From: JABAAI01 sp965242745
GTDB taxonomy: Bacteria; Spirochaetota; Leptospiria; Leptospirales; Leptonemataceae
DNA length: 64,000 bases
Assembly: GCA_965242745.1 (NCBI GenBank)
Contig: CBDETG010000095.1
Location: 68,729-132,728 of the forward strand
Direction: 5' to 3'
How positions within the stretch are numbered: the first letter of the stretch is position 1; each line of letters begins with the position of its first letter. The translations under genes were made by a program, and so were the position numbers. Shown here piece by piece: positions 43,935 to 52,907 of the stretch. The notes beneath the pieces are model-generated. The model was not told the origin of the DNA and did not search any database. It was given only the letters and a program-made list of their open reading frames with translations.

Positions 43935-45299
43935 ATGTATTATAGCCCTAATGCCTACAAGCTTGCTTTCGCTCAGCTTGATTTTTTTTCCAAGCTCCAT
44001 GCAAGAAATGAGCAGAGCCTTGTGTATTATTCGCTTCCAATGTATAAGGCCTGTCTGGTCAAAGACCCCGCATATGTTGAGGAATTACTGCTGCGAAAAA
44101 AAGAGCTGCTCCAAAAAGACCCTGTGACCCAAGTCTTGCAGACATTCTTGGGCAAGGGCCTGCTAAACAGCGAAGGGAAACTCCACCAACAAGAGCAAAA
44201 GCTCATAGCGCCCCTATTTAGCCAAGCAAAGCTTATGAGCTATAGAGCGCAAATGCTGGCTGCAATCCATAGCTGCTCGGAGCGCTGGGAGGATGGGCAG
44301 GCGCTCTCCATAGCAGAGGAAATGCAGAAGCTCACCTGCAAAATCATCCTGCATACAATTTTCAATCTCCCCAAGCTAGATATAGCTCAGGAGCAGGTAG
44401 AAAGGCTGCTTAAGGCAAGTTATGCGCAAAGGAAGCTGCTTGCCCATAATCCACTTCTGATGTATCTATACAAGAAAATGGCAGAAAGGAAGTACCTGCG
44501 TATTCCTTTTACTTTCTTATCAAAGCTGCAGCGAGTAAAGCGCAACTTGGACTGTGCTGTTTATGATCTTATCCAAGCCGAAGCCAGGCAGCTTAGGCCG
44601 CAGCAAAGCAGCTTGATTGCGGCTCTACTGCAATCAAAGCAAGCCCTCTCCCATAAGCAGATCAGGGATGAATGCGTGACCTTTTTAATGGCGGGCCACG
44701 AGACCACAGCAAAGGCTTTGTGCTGGACTTGGTATTTGCTTGCCAAGCATCCAGAAGCGCAAAGCAAATTGCAAGAAGAGGTAGATCGCATCTTGGATTT
44801 ACCTAAGCTTTTACTTGAAACGAGCGACTTTAAGGATTTCCCTTATGCGCGCAGCCTTTTTATGGAGACCCTGCGCCTTTACCCGCCTGTCTGGATTATT
44901 TCCAGACAGGCCCTTGTTGATTTTCACTTAAAACAGCACTTTATTACGCGGGGTACAAATCTCACATTTTGCATATACGCAATGCACCGCGATAGTAGAT
45001 ATTTTGCTAAGGCTTCGGATTTCCTCCCAGAAAGATGGCTGGATGATTCGTGTAAGAATTTGCCTCCCTTTGCTTTTGCGCCATTTGGCGGCGGCTCCAG
45101 GCGCTGCATGGGCAGTAACTTTGCTTTTGTAGAAGCCCTAAGTATTATCATTGCGCTTGCAAAACAATGGGATTTTACTTTACTAGCGCAAGATGAGGAA
45201 ATAGAATGCTTGCCGCATATAACGCTCAGCCCGCGCCGCCCCATAGGCCTGCAGCTCAAAAAACGCCTGCAGCCTAAAAAGCCTAAGGCTGTCTCATGA
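43935..45299 (+). CDS. Cytochrome P450
   Basis: This 454-residue protein has all P450 landmarks: the I-helix oxygen-binding LMAGHETTAKAL, the K-helix ETLRLYPP, and the heme-binding FAPFGGGSRRCMGSNFA with the thiolate Cys near residue 391. The soluble N-terminus fits a bacterial class I or CYP102/CYP4-like monooxygenase needing separate redox partners. No ferredoxin or reductase gene is adjacent. The substrate is unknown; fatty acids or terpenoids are common for relatives. Confidence 0.93.
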   Translation: MYYSPNAYKLAFAQLDFFSKLHARNEQSLVYYSLPMYKACLVKDPAYVEELLLRKKELLQKDPVTQVLQTFLGKGLLNSEGKLHQQEQKLIAPLFSQAKLMSYRAQMLAAIHSCSERWEDGQALSIAEEMQKLTCKIILHTIFNLPKLDIAQEQVERLLKASYAQRKLLAHNPLLMYLYKKMAERKYLRIPFTFLSKLQRVKRNLDCAVYDLIQAEARQLRPQQSSLIAALLQSKQALSHKQIRDECVTFLMAGHETTAKALCWTWYLLAKHPEAQSKLQEEVDRILDLPKLLLETSDFKDFPYARSLFMETLRLYPPVWIISRQALVDFHLKQHFITRGTNLTFCIYAMHRDSRYFAKASDFLPERWLDDSCKNLPPFAFAPFGGGSRRCMGSNFAFVEALSIIIALAKQWDFTLLAQDEEIECLPHITLSPRRPIGLQLKKRLQPKKPKAVS

Positions 45300-45546
45300 A
45301 AAAGGGAACTATATATCTAAACCACAAAAATTGCTCATTAATAGAAGCCCTTTTGAACCCGCCAAAGCAAAGCAACAAGTAATTCTATGAACAGTCTTGT
45401 AAATGGAGTATAGGCAAAGGCAGTTATTTAGCTATTCCTGTGAATTTACGTATATAGTACCCATAAAAAAGCGCTCTGTCAACTAAGATATTGCTTGCTT
45501 TTTCCTCCAGCAAGTACAAAAAGGGAAAGGAGCTTGCATTAACATC

Positions 45547-46614
45547 ATGATTATACCCAAGGCAAAGACTCTCAGTCAGCAGCAAAGCGAAGAGTGCGAA
45601 TCTATACTCCAGGAATTCAACTGCCGCCTGCAGGCTATAACAGGCACAACCCGGACCATTTATGCTATTGTAGGAGATGAAAGAGAGGAATTGATGATCA
45701 ACAGGCTAGAAGGCCTGCCCTACATAGCGCGTGTTGCTACGATTCAATCGCCCTACAAACTGATGGACATAAAGTCTGAGTTGTCACAGCATAAAATTAG
45801 AGCAGGCAGCATAGACCTGACTAAAGATTTACTTGTAATAGCGGGGCATTGCACGATCGATCCTGAAAATCCTCAATATTTTATAGAAACAGCCCATGCC
45901 GTCAAAGAGGCAGGCGCACATGTCTTACGAGGAGGGGTATGGAAGCCGCGTACGAGCCCCTACAGCTACCAAGGAGATGCCAAAGCCATAGATATTCTGC
46001 TCAAGGCTTCTCAGGAAACAGGTTTAGCGGCCAATACGGAAGTGATGGAAGAAGAACACGTCCACATTGCTGTCTCAAACCGAGTCCCCATGCTCCAGAT
46101 AGGCACGCGCAATGCCTTGAATTACCCTCTCCTTAGCAAAATAGGCAAGCTCAGCGCTCCTCACCAAACGATACTCCTGCTAAAAAGGTCCATGCACATG
46201 GGCAAACTCAATGAATTTCTTTGCGCAGCCGAATATATCGTTTCAGGCGGCAATCCTAACGTGCTGCTTTGTCCCCGCGGCACTCTCCCAGCCATAGATG
46301 GTTACAGAAACTATCCTGACGAATGTATCTGCCCTTTGCTCAAGCAAAAGACCTGGGCGCCTATTGTGGTTGATCCCTCTCATTCTGTTGGGAAAGCTGT
46401 CTATGTGCCTCATGCAGCCCTTGCAGCTGTTGCCTATGGCGCCAATGGCTTAGTAATTGAAAGTCACATATGCCCCTTACGGGGAATAGGAGATGACCCC
46501 AAACAAGCTATAACGCCCGATGTGCTAAAAAATCTGATCCATGATGCCAAAGAAATATATCAACGCAGGCAGCGCTACCAAGAAGCATATATACCATCCA
46601 TCCAAGCCCTATAA
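45547..46614 (+). CDS. aroF: 3-deoxy-7-phosphoheptulonate synthase (AroF type)
   Basis: This 355-residue protein is a DAHP synthase of the type with an N-terminal ferredoxin-like regulatory domain (about 1-85), followed by the KDO8P-like barrel: VIAGHCTIDPENP, LRGGVWKPRTSPYSYQGD, NTEVME, IGTRNALNYPLL, RGTLPAIDGYRN and VDPSHSVGK. It condenses phosphoenolpyruvate and erythrose 4-phosphate, the first step of the shikimate pathway. aroC follows after 5 bases, making a two-gene operon. AAAGGAG lies 14 bases before the ATG, a rather long spacing. Confidence 0.94.
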   Translation: MIIPKAKTLSQQQSEECESILQEFNCRLQAITGTTRTIYAIVGDEREELMINRLEGLPYIARVATIQSPYKLMDIKSELSQHKIRAGSIDLTKDLLVIAGHCTIDPENPQYFIETAHAVKEAGAHVLRGGVWKPRTSPYSYQGDAKAIDILLKASQETGLAANTEVMEEEHVHIAVSNRVPMLQIGTRNALNYPLLSKIGKLSAPHQTILLLKRSMHMGKLNEFLCAAEYIVSGGNPNVLLCPRGTLPAIDGYRNYPDECICPLLKQKTWAPIVVDPSHSVGKAVYVPHAALAAVAYGANGLVIESHICPLRGIGDDPKQAITPDVLKNLIHDAKEIYQRRQRYQEAYIPSIQAL

Positions 46615-46619
46615 TCCTT

Positions 46620-47777
46620 GTGTCATCTAGTTTTGGTAAACTTTATCGTATCCATAGTTTTGGAGAATCACACGGCCCCGCTGTAGGCCTTGTTATCGAC
46701 GGATGCCCAGCCGGCCTGTCCTTAGACCCAGCTCGTATAGAAAAACAACTGCGCAGAAGAAGGCCAGGCCAAAGCTCCTTCGTAAGCCAGCGCAAAGAAG
46801 AGGATCAATGCAGCATCCTGAGCGGCCTGTATCAAGGTAAAAGCTTAGGCTCCCCTATCAGCATCGTAGTACACAACACAGACCTAAAAAGCAAAGATTA
46901 CGAAAGCTGGCATGACATATACCGTCCTTCTCACGCTGATTACAGCTATCATGCCAAATACGCCTGGCGCACCCCTCACGGAGGAGGACGCGCCTCTGCC
47001 AGAGAAAGCATAGCAAGGGTTGCCGGCGGAGCTGTGGCTGCGCAAATCTTAGAAGAAGAGCTTGGCATCCAGACCATAGCGTGGGTAGATTCTGTAGGCG
47101 ACATAAAGGCAGATTTACTTGCCTCCCCTCCCAAGAGCCAGGAAGAAGTGGATGCCTCAGCCCTGCGTTGTCCCGATCTTCAAAAGTCCAAGGAAATGAT
47201 CCAACTGATTGAAGAAGTGCGCAAGGCGGGAGATTCCATAGGCGGCACCATAGGCCTCGTTGTCTGGAATGCGCCGCCGGGCCTAGGGGAGCCAGTTTTT
47301 GGCAAACTAGAGGCAGAGCTGGCACGGGCATGCTTGAGTATTCCCGCATGTAAAGGCTTTGAGTCCGGGAGTGGCTTTTTGGGGACGCAAATGAAAGGCA
47401 GTACGCATAACGATGCTTTTTTTCCAGCCCCTTCTCCTGCAAAACAGAACAAGAGCACAAAATTTTCCTCCATCGCCTCTGCAAAAACGCGCAGCAATCA
47501 TTCTGGGGGCATACAAGGCGGGATCAGCAATGGCATGCCTATACAAATACGACTGGCCTTTAAGCCCACAGCTAGCATTTTTCACAGCCAGGAAAGCATT
47601 AACGAAAGCGGGCAGCATGTGCAGCTCAAACTCAAGGGACGCCACGACCCCTGCGTACTCCCCCGCGCTGTTCCTATAGTAGAAGCTATGGTAAATCTAG
47701 TCTTGGTAGACGCATATTTACTGCAGCGGGCCCGCCAGCCTGAATGGTATGAACAACATAGGAGCGGCAAATCATAG
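46620..47777 (+). CDS. aroC: Chorismate synthase; last codons supplied by a repeat
   Basis: This 385-residue FMNH2-dependent enzyme converts EPSP to chorismate. Signatures include FGESHGPAVGLVIDG, RRRPGQSSFVSQRKEED, DYSYHAKYAWRTPHGGGRASARES and GRHDPCVLPRAVPIVEAM. The start is GTG, 5 bases after the aroF stop. The final codons (GGC AAA TCA TAG) are the first bases of the palindrome repeat of island D, so the native C-terminus has been replaced or trimmed by the repeat. The enzyme core is intact. Confidence 0.95.
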   Translation: MSSSFGKLYRIHSFGESHGPAVGLVIDGCPAGLSLDPARIEKQLRRRRPGQSSFVSQRKEEDQCSILSGLYQGKSLGSPISIVVHNTDLKSKDYESWHDIYRPSHADYSYHAKYAWRTPHGGGRASARESIARVAGGAVAAQILEEELGIQTIAWVDSVGDIKADLLASPPKSQEEVDASALRCPDLQKSKEMIQLIEEVRKAGDSIGGTIGLVVWNAPPGLGEPVFGKLEAELARACLSIPACKGFESGSGFLGTQMKGSTHNDAFFPAPSPAKQNKSTKFSSIASAKTRSNHSGGIQGGISNGMPIQIRLAFKPTASIFHSQESINESGQHVQLKLKGRHDPCVLPRAVPIVEAMVNLVLVDAYLLQRARQPEWYEQHRSGKS

Positions 47778-47975
47778 GCATTGCGCTCAGACTCTGCTTA
47801 TTCCATCCCCGCCCAGTCATGACTACAACGCACACGAACCCCCGCCCGCTGTCATCAAAACCAACACTACATTACTACAACAAGGCCAGACGCCATTTAT
47901 TCCAACATACGCCCGCCCGTCAGCAGAGCCCCACGCCGCATATTCCAAAGGCCGCTTTATCCCAAAAAGCGCGCT
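47765..47975. repeat. Repeat island D
   Basis: The island begins with GGCAAATCATAGGCATTGCG inside the aroC stop region and continues with second-family units in reverse orientation: CAGACTCTGCTTATTCC, CCCCGCCCAGTCATGAC, GTCATCAAAACCAACAC and TACTACAACAAGGCC. It ends near 47975, about 60 bases before the stop of the broken GLUG gene. The open frames across it only translate repeats. Confidence 0.85.
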
Positions 47976-48033
47976 TTAGATGATGGCAAAGCGTGCATTG
48001 CGCGCTTTGCTTCCCCAACACCCCCTTAATAAC

Positions 48034-51000
48034 CTACTCAGAAGCGGGATACACAAACTTGCGCCGTACCTTGTGCTGGACGGCATTTGCGCCTGTGCCT
48101 TCCTGAAAGGTCAAAGCCAGCCAGAAAGACTCGCCAGCGGCGATGCCGCTGATGGAGCCGCCGGTGGCGCCTGAGGCCGTCCATGTTGCGTCTGTGTTTG
48201 TGCTGCCGTCATCGTTTTCGAGGGCGGCGGAGTCGACGCTGATGCCTGTCAGCAGGTTGTAGGTGACGGTGACGGCGGGCTGGCTGAGCGTATAATAAAA
48301 GCCCGTGGCGGGCGCCGTTGCCGTAGGCTCGCCGATGGCGACGGGCTCCTCAGCCGTGTGCCGCTGTCGGCGTCGTGATCATGGGTGAAGGCGACGTTTG
48401 CGATGGCCGCATAAAGACGCTGGTTGGGCAGCTCCTGACCGCAGCAGAAAGTTCCGCCCGAAACGCAGTTGGCGTCGTTCTCGTGGTCGTAATCGGGGAG
48501 CAGCTCGCATTCGTTGATGCTGTCCGTGTCGGGATCATCGGCGTATTTCAGGCGGGGATGCTCGTTCGTGCTCTTTGCCCAGTTTGCCGTAGACCAGCCG
48601 TTTAGCTCGTCTGTATCGTTATCTGTTTCGTCATCAGTAGCATCGATATCAAGGGCAAGGCCGCGGATATCTGCCTCGCTAACACGAAAACAGGCGCCGC
48701 AGGCGCTTGCGCGTGGAGGGCCCGAAATATCACCAATGCCGCCATTGCCCATGCCTGTGCTGTCCACGTAAAGATTGCGGCCGGTGTAGGTGATGCTAGT
48801 CCCGAAAGATACGCCAATGAGGCCGCCCCTTGTGCCGTTGCCGGTGACGGCGCCCGTTGCATAGGAGTTCTGGATCTTGCGCCGGCGGTAAGCTGGCCTA
48901 TCAGAGCACCGGCAGTGCTGCTTTGGGAGTAGACGGGCCCCCGCGCATAGCTATGTATGATGCGCACGCTAGAACTAGATGTTAGAAAGCCTATCAGTCC
49001 GCCGTTTCTGGAGCTGTGCTGCTCGCAACAGGGCCGAGGGCATAGCTGTTCCTGACGACAGAAGTGTCGTCTGATGCAGCAAAATACCCTACCAGGCCAC
49101 CTGTACCAGGTGTGGCAGCATCTCCTGTAATTGTGCCAAGGGCCACAGCAGCATAGCTGTTATGTATGGAAAAAACTCCGTTACCAGATAGCTCCAACAA
49201 GGCCGCCTGCAGTTACAATATTGCCATCCTGAGATATATCCTAGGGCATAGCTATTGCTGATACGCAAGATTGTGGATGTGTTTAAGGCAGCTCTGGTAG
49301 AGGTAAGTTAGCTACTATGAGCCCGCCAGAGACTGCAATACGGTCAGCCTTCGTAAGGCCCTCCAGCTGGACCATGCTGCCTGTGATCAGGAGACCATAT
49401 CTGCCTGGCAGAATTTATGCTTGCCACCAGGCCGCTAAGGCCGCAGGTCGCGCTGCTTTGGCTGGCGCTGCAGCTGAGGCTGCCCTGTGCCCGCACGGCG
49501 ATGATGCGCGTCTTATGCCAGATGCTATGCCCCGCCTCAGCGCAGAGGAAGCTGACATTGATGCTCTTGCCGCCGGCGTCGCTCGTGCTGGCGATGGCTG
49601 CGTTTTGGATATGCAGGTTGCGTATCACGCTGCCGTTGCAGTTGTCGATAAACGAAGCGCTTTGCGTCGTCTGCGTTGGTCTTGGTGATTTGCATGTTGT
49701 CTATGGCCCGCCCGTTGCCGTCGAGGATGGCGGTAAAGGCGCCCGTGATGGGCTCGAAGTTGCTGTCATCAAGTCGCCCGTATCCTGATCATCGGCGGCC
49801 AGGTCGATGTCGGCCGTGAGCTCGTAGCCGCAAAGGTAGGCGCTCACGAGCGTAGAGCCATCGGGCACGGTGCCGCTGGCCGGGCTGGCTACGCCCGTTG
49901 CAGTCACAACGTGATAGTCAACGGCGGTGGTACAGTCATCGGTGGCGCTTTCGGGCGCCCCAGCAATCTGTGGCGCCGCCGCAGCTCCTGTTTTGTAGCT
50001 TGCGCCAGCCAGGTCGTGGCGTATGTTGTTTAGCTCGCTTGCTGTGGCGATTTCAATCAGCCCGTCGTTATCGTCGTCTACGTCCATAGCATCGGCCACA
50101 TTGTCGTTATCATCATCGTCATCGCAGGCGTCGCCCTGGCTATCGCCGTCAGCGTTGGCTTGGTCGGCATTAGCTAGTTCCGGGCAGTTGTCGCTTCCAT
50201 CGAGCACCTTGTCGCCGTCTCCATCCGCATCGCACAGGCCTGTGGCCACGTTCAGTATCTTCGGGGCTACGCATTCCGCGCATACGCCGTCATGCTGGGC
50301 TACGTGGTTTTCCATTGCCTCGCAGGCCTCGTCTGTAATGCAGTCAGAGCCCAGCAGGCTGTTGGGGCCGCTGCTGTTGCCCTCATGGCAGACTTCCGCA
50401 GTAATGCACTCGTCCTTGTCCACGCTGCGCACTGGCGTTTCGTCGCTGCAGGCCAGGCATGCGCCGTCTGCAGTGGCAACATGGCCCGCCGCATCGGTGC
50501 AGGCGCTCGTGCTGATGCAGGCGTCCTTGTCCACATTCACAACAGGCGCATTGCCCGCGCAGGCCACGCAGCTGCTGTTTGCGCTTACAAACTGATTGCT
50601 CTCGGCAAGACATGTCGCCTCGCTGATGCAGGCTGTTTTGTCCACATTGCGCACAGGCGCATCTCCTGTGCAGGCCTCGCATTCGCCGCTTGCGTTTATG
50701 AGCTGATTTGCCACGGCAAGGCAACCGTCTTCGCTGATGCAGGAGCGCCCATCCACGCTGAGCAGCTTGCCTGTGGCATCACGGCAGGCCTCCTCGGCAA
50801 TGCAGGCGGGCGGGCTTGCGGTCGTATCTGCGATTTCGCCTTCGTTGCAGTTTAGCGTAAAGCAGCTGTTATCCTGCGGATTGTGTATCTCCCTGCCCGT
50901 GCAGCTTGCGATGGCCTCGCAGGTGGGCTTTTTCATCGGCTTGTACTCGCCGTCTGGGCAGTTGGCAACACAGGCCGTGCGATCCGCATTGGGAAACTGC

Positions 51001-51281
51001 GGCGCCGTGCATTCTTCGCATTGCTCGTTTTGTAGAATCTCGCTGCCCGTGCAGCTCGGCGTTCCGCCGCTACTTCCAGAGCCGCCACCTCCGCCGCTGC
51101 TCCCGCAGCCGCCGCAGTTGCCAAGCAAGGCAAGAGACAAACTGAGCAGGCTCAGTACTGCGAATTTGTTAAGTGTCTGCATTTTAGCTCCGGGGGCTAT
51201 TGCCCCTCTTCCTTGTATCCCCACCATCCCACCATGGTTTTGTTCCGTACCTGTTGTACGGGTGTATGTAAAATCTTTCAT
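48034..51281 (-). pseudogene. Second GLUG lipoprotein gene, broken by several frameshifts
   Basis: AAGGAG lies 9 bases before the ATG at 51281; GGAG also precedes an ATG at 51182 directly ahead of the signal peptide. The signal ends LLGNC, a relaxed lipobox. The Cys-rich and Asp-rich repeat regions are intact to about 49772. There a 2-base insertion (CATCAAGTCG versus CATCGTCG in the 24-kb gene) breaks the frame. Further shifts lie near 49662, around 49200-49330, 48967-48994, 48880 and at 48357 (extra TG). Between breaks, the frames still encode GLUG repeats and the same C-terminal domain as the 24-kb gene. It is best read as a silent copy. Confidence 0.85.
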
Positions 51282-51688
51282 AATTTCACACTCCTTATTC
51301 AAAAATTTAGCAAGCGTTTTTAGCCTGCTTGCTTGCGGCTTTTGCATCATGCAATCACACAAAGCTGTGTCATGCTTATACTGCTGCCTATGTTTGCAAA
51401 CACTTTTAGCGCAACACTTTAGCGCAGGCAATCACACAAAGCTTATGTCATGCTTAGGCTACTGCTTATGCTTGCAAGCGCTTTTAGCGCAAGTTTAGGC
51501 CCGCTATTTTGCTATGCAAGCGCAGGATAACAATCTGCCTATATTACTTGATATCATAAAGCTATGAAAAAAAGCAAGTAAAAAATGCTGTTTTTGTGCG
51601 AAAAGGGAAGTTTTTTTCGTTTTTTGGGGACAAAACACGTTTTTCTGCGCAACGAAAACGAGGATTGCTACTTTACGTTTTATGTACG
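51282..51688. other. Upstream region of the broken GLUG gene
   Basis: A 77-bp tandem duplication (from 51351) occupies its left half. The right half is T-rich with no recognised gene. The promoter for the leftward GLUG copy should lie here. The open frame continuing upstream of 51281 has no start signal and translates the repeats. Confidence 0.4.
51351..51497. repeat. 77-bp tandem duplication upstream of the broken GLUG gene
   Basis: Two copies start at 51351 and 51428, both with GCAATCACACAAAGCT, then TGTCATGCTTA, and ending near TTTTAGCGCAA. They differ at several positions, so the duplication is not recent. The T-rich, GC-skewed units end in small hairpins (TTGCAAGCGC). Confidence 0.75.
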
Positions 51689-52819
51689 TCACTTCTTTTT
51701 TCTCTGACGTGTTTTGTATATAAGGCTGTCTGCAAGGCCAATGCTAAGAAGCAGAATGAGGCTCAGCGCAAGGGCTTCGTAGGGCAGCCATAGGAAGACG
51801 CCGCCTATCATGCCAAAAAAGCAGCCTAAGTACTGGATATGGGCAAGCTGATCGGAAGTAGAGCGCCTCAGCAGGCGCTCTAAGCGCGCTTCATCAAAAG
51901 ACTGCAGGTTATCCATAATAATGCCCTGCACGTTGATTTGATCTATAAAATATGTAAGGAGGCTCAGGATTTTTTCGTCTATTTCTTCTTTGCTGTTTTC
52001 TAAACTCAAAGGCAGTTTTTTGAGAATGTTTTTGAGAACATTATGGAAGTCTCTTTCGTAGCGCTGGAAGTTTGTTTTTAGGTGCTTGAGGATTGTTTCT
52101 GATATGTAAGCTGTTTCCATATTTCTTGAAAAGAAATGATAGAGCTTAAAAAGGGCGCCGGCTAAGAAGCCTGCCTTCCCCCATCGCAGGAGGAAGTTTT
52201 GGGGAATCATACTAAGGCCTGCCTGAAAGGCTTTGGAACGCAGGCTTTGCTGCAAATAATGCCATAAGAGCTGCAACAAGTCTTTTTGAAACTCCGGGTT
52301 TGCGCCCGCCTTCCTAAGGCCCTCTGCTAATGCCTGCCTATGATTTTTGAGGAATTGGGAATCTTTGATCTTCTTTAGAATAATTTCAGAATTGATGATT
52401 TCCCTGGATATTTCATCTCCCAGGCGCATTACGACGCGCGCTTTATGAGCGGGGATCAATCCTTGTCCTAAGAGCGGTCTTTTTGTGCGGGGATAAAAAA
52501 GCATTTTGATAGCAAGCCAGTTTGTCAAAAAACCTACTAAGCCCGTGGCGCTGATTTTTCGTACCAAAGCATCCAAACTAACAGCTTCTGTGCGCCATGC
52601 TAAGCGTATTTCACCAGAGCTGTCCCAAAATAAGGAAAGTACAAAAGCAGCAAAGCACAGATAAGGCAGGGAGCGCAGGAGGTACAGGAGCAGGACAGGC
52701 TTAGAAGAGATAGGCAAGGGGGCGGTATAAGTAGCTTTACTGCTCTGAAAATAAGAACCCCACTTTCCCCAAAAGCCTTGGAAAGATGAGCTTTGCGCTT
52801 TGTTGTCCTGCTTCGCCAT
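51689..52819 (-). CDS. DUF445 family membrane protein
   Basis: This 376-residue protein has the DUF445 signature GLVGFLTNWLAIKMLFYPR near residues 93-111, a hydrophobic segment before it, a long helical middle, and a C-terminal membrane anchor (GCFFGMIGGVFLWLPYEALALS). Members (YheB/YjiN-like) are of unknown molecular function. It lies 88 bases downstream of topA on the same strand, so the two could be co-transcribed. Confidence 0.85.
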   Translation of the reverse strand: MAKQDNKAQSSSFQGFWGKWGSYFQSSKATYTAPLPISSKPVLLLYLLRSLPYLCFAAFVLSLFWDSSGEIRLAWRTEAVSLDALVRKISATGLVGFLTNWLAIKMLFYPRTKRPLLGQGLIPAHKARVVMRLGDEISREIINSEIILKKIKDSQFLKNHRQALAEGLRKAGANPEFQKDLLQLLWHYLQQSLRSKAFQAGLSMIPQNFLLRWGKAGFLAGALFKLYHFFSRNMETAYISETILKHLKTNFQRYERDFHNVLKNILKKLPLSLENSKEEIDEKILSLLTYFIDQINVQGIIMDNLQSFDEARLERLLRRSTSDQLAHIQYLGCFFGMIGGVFLWLPYEALALSLILLLSIGLADSLIYKTRQRKKK

Positions 52820-52907
52820 TTTTTGCTGAGTATGTGCTTGGACTACGTGGAATAGGGGCCTTGAGAAATATTATAGAAGAGACTATGAGCGCAGGGCCAA
52901 GCCGGCT

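Noticed and set aside
45300..45546. An attenuator or riboswitch upstream of aroF
   Set aside because: A small hairpin (CTTGC/GCAAG) is present, but there is no Trp/Tyr/Phe-rich leader peptide, terminator or conserved T-box sequence.
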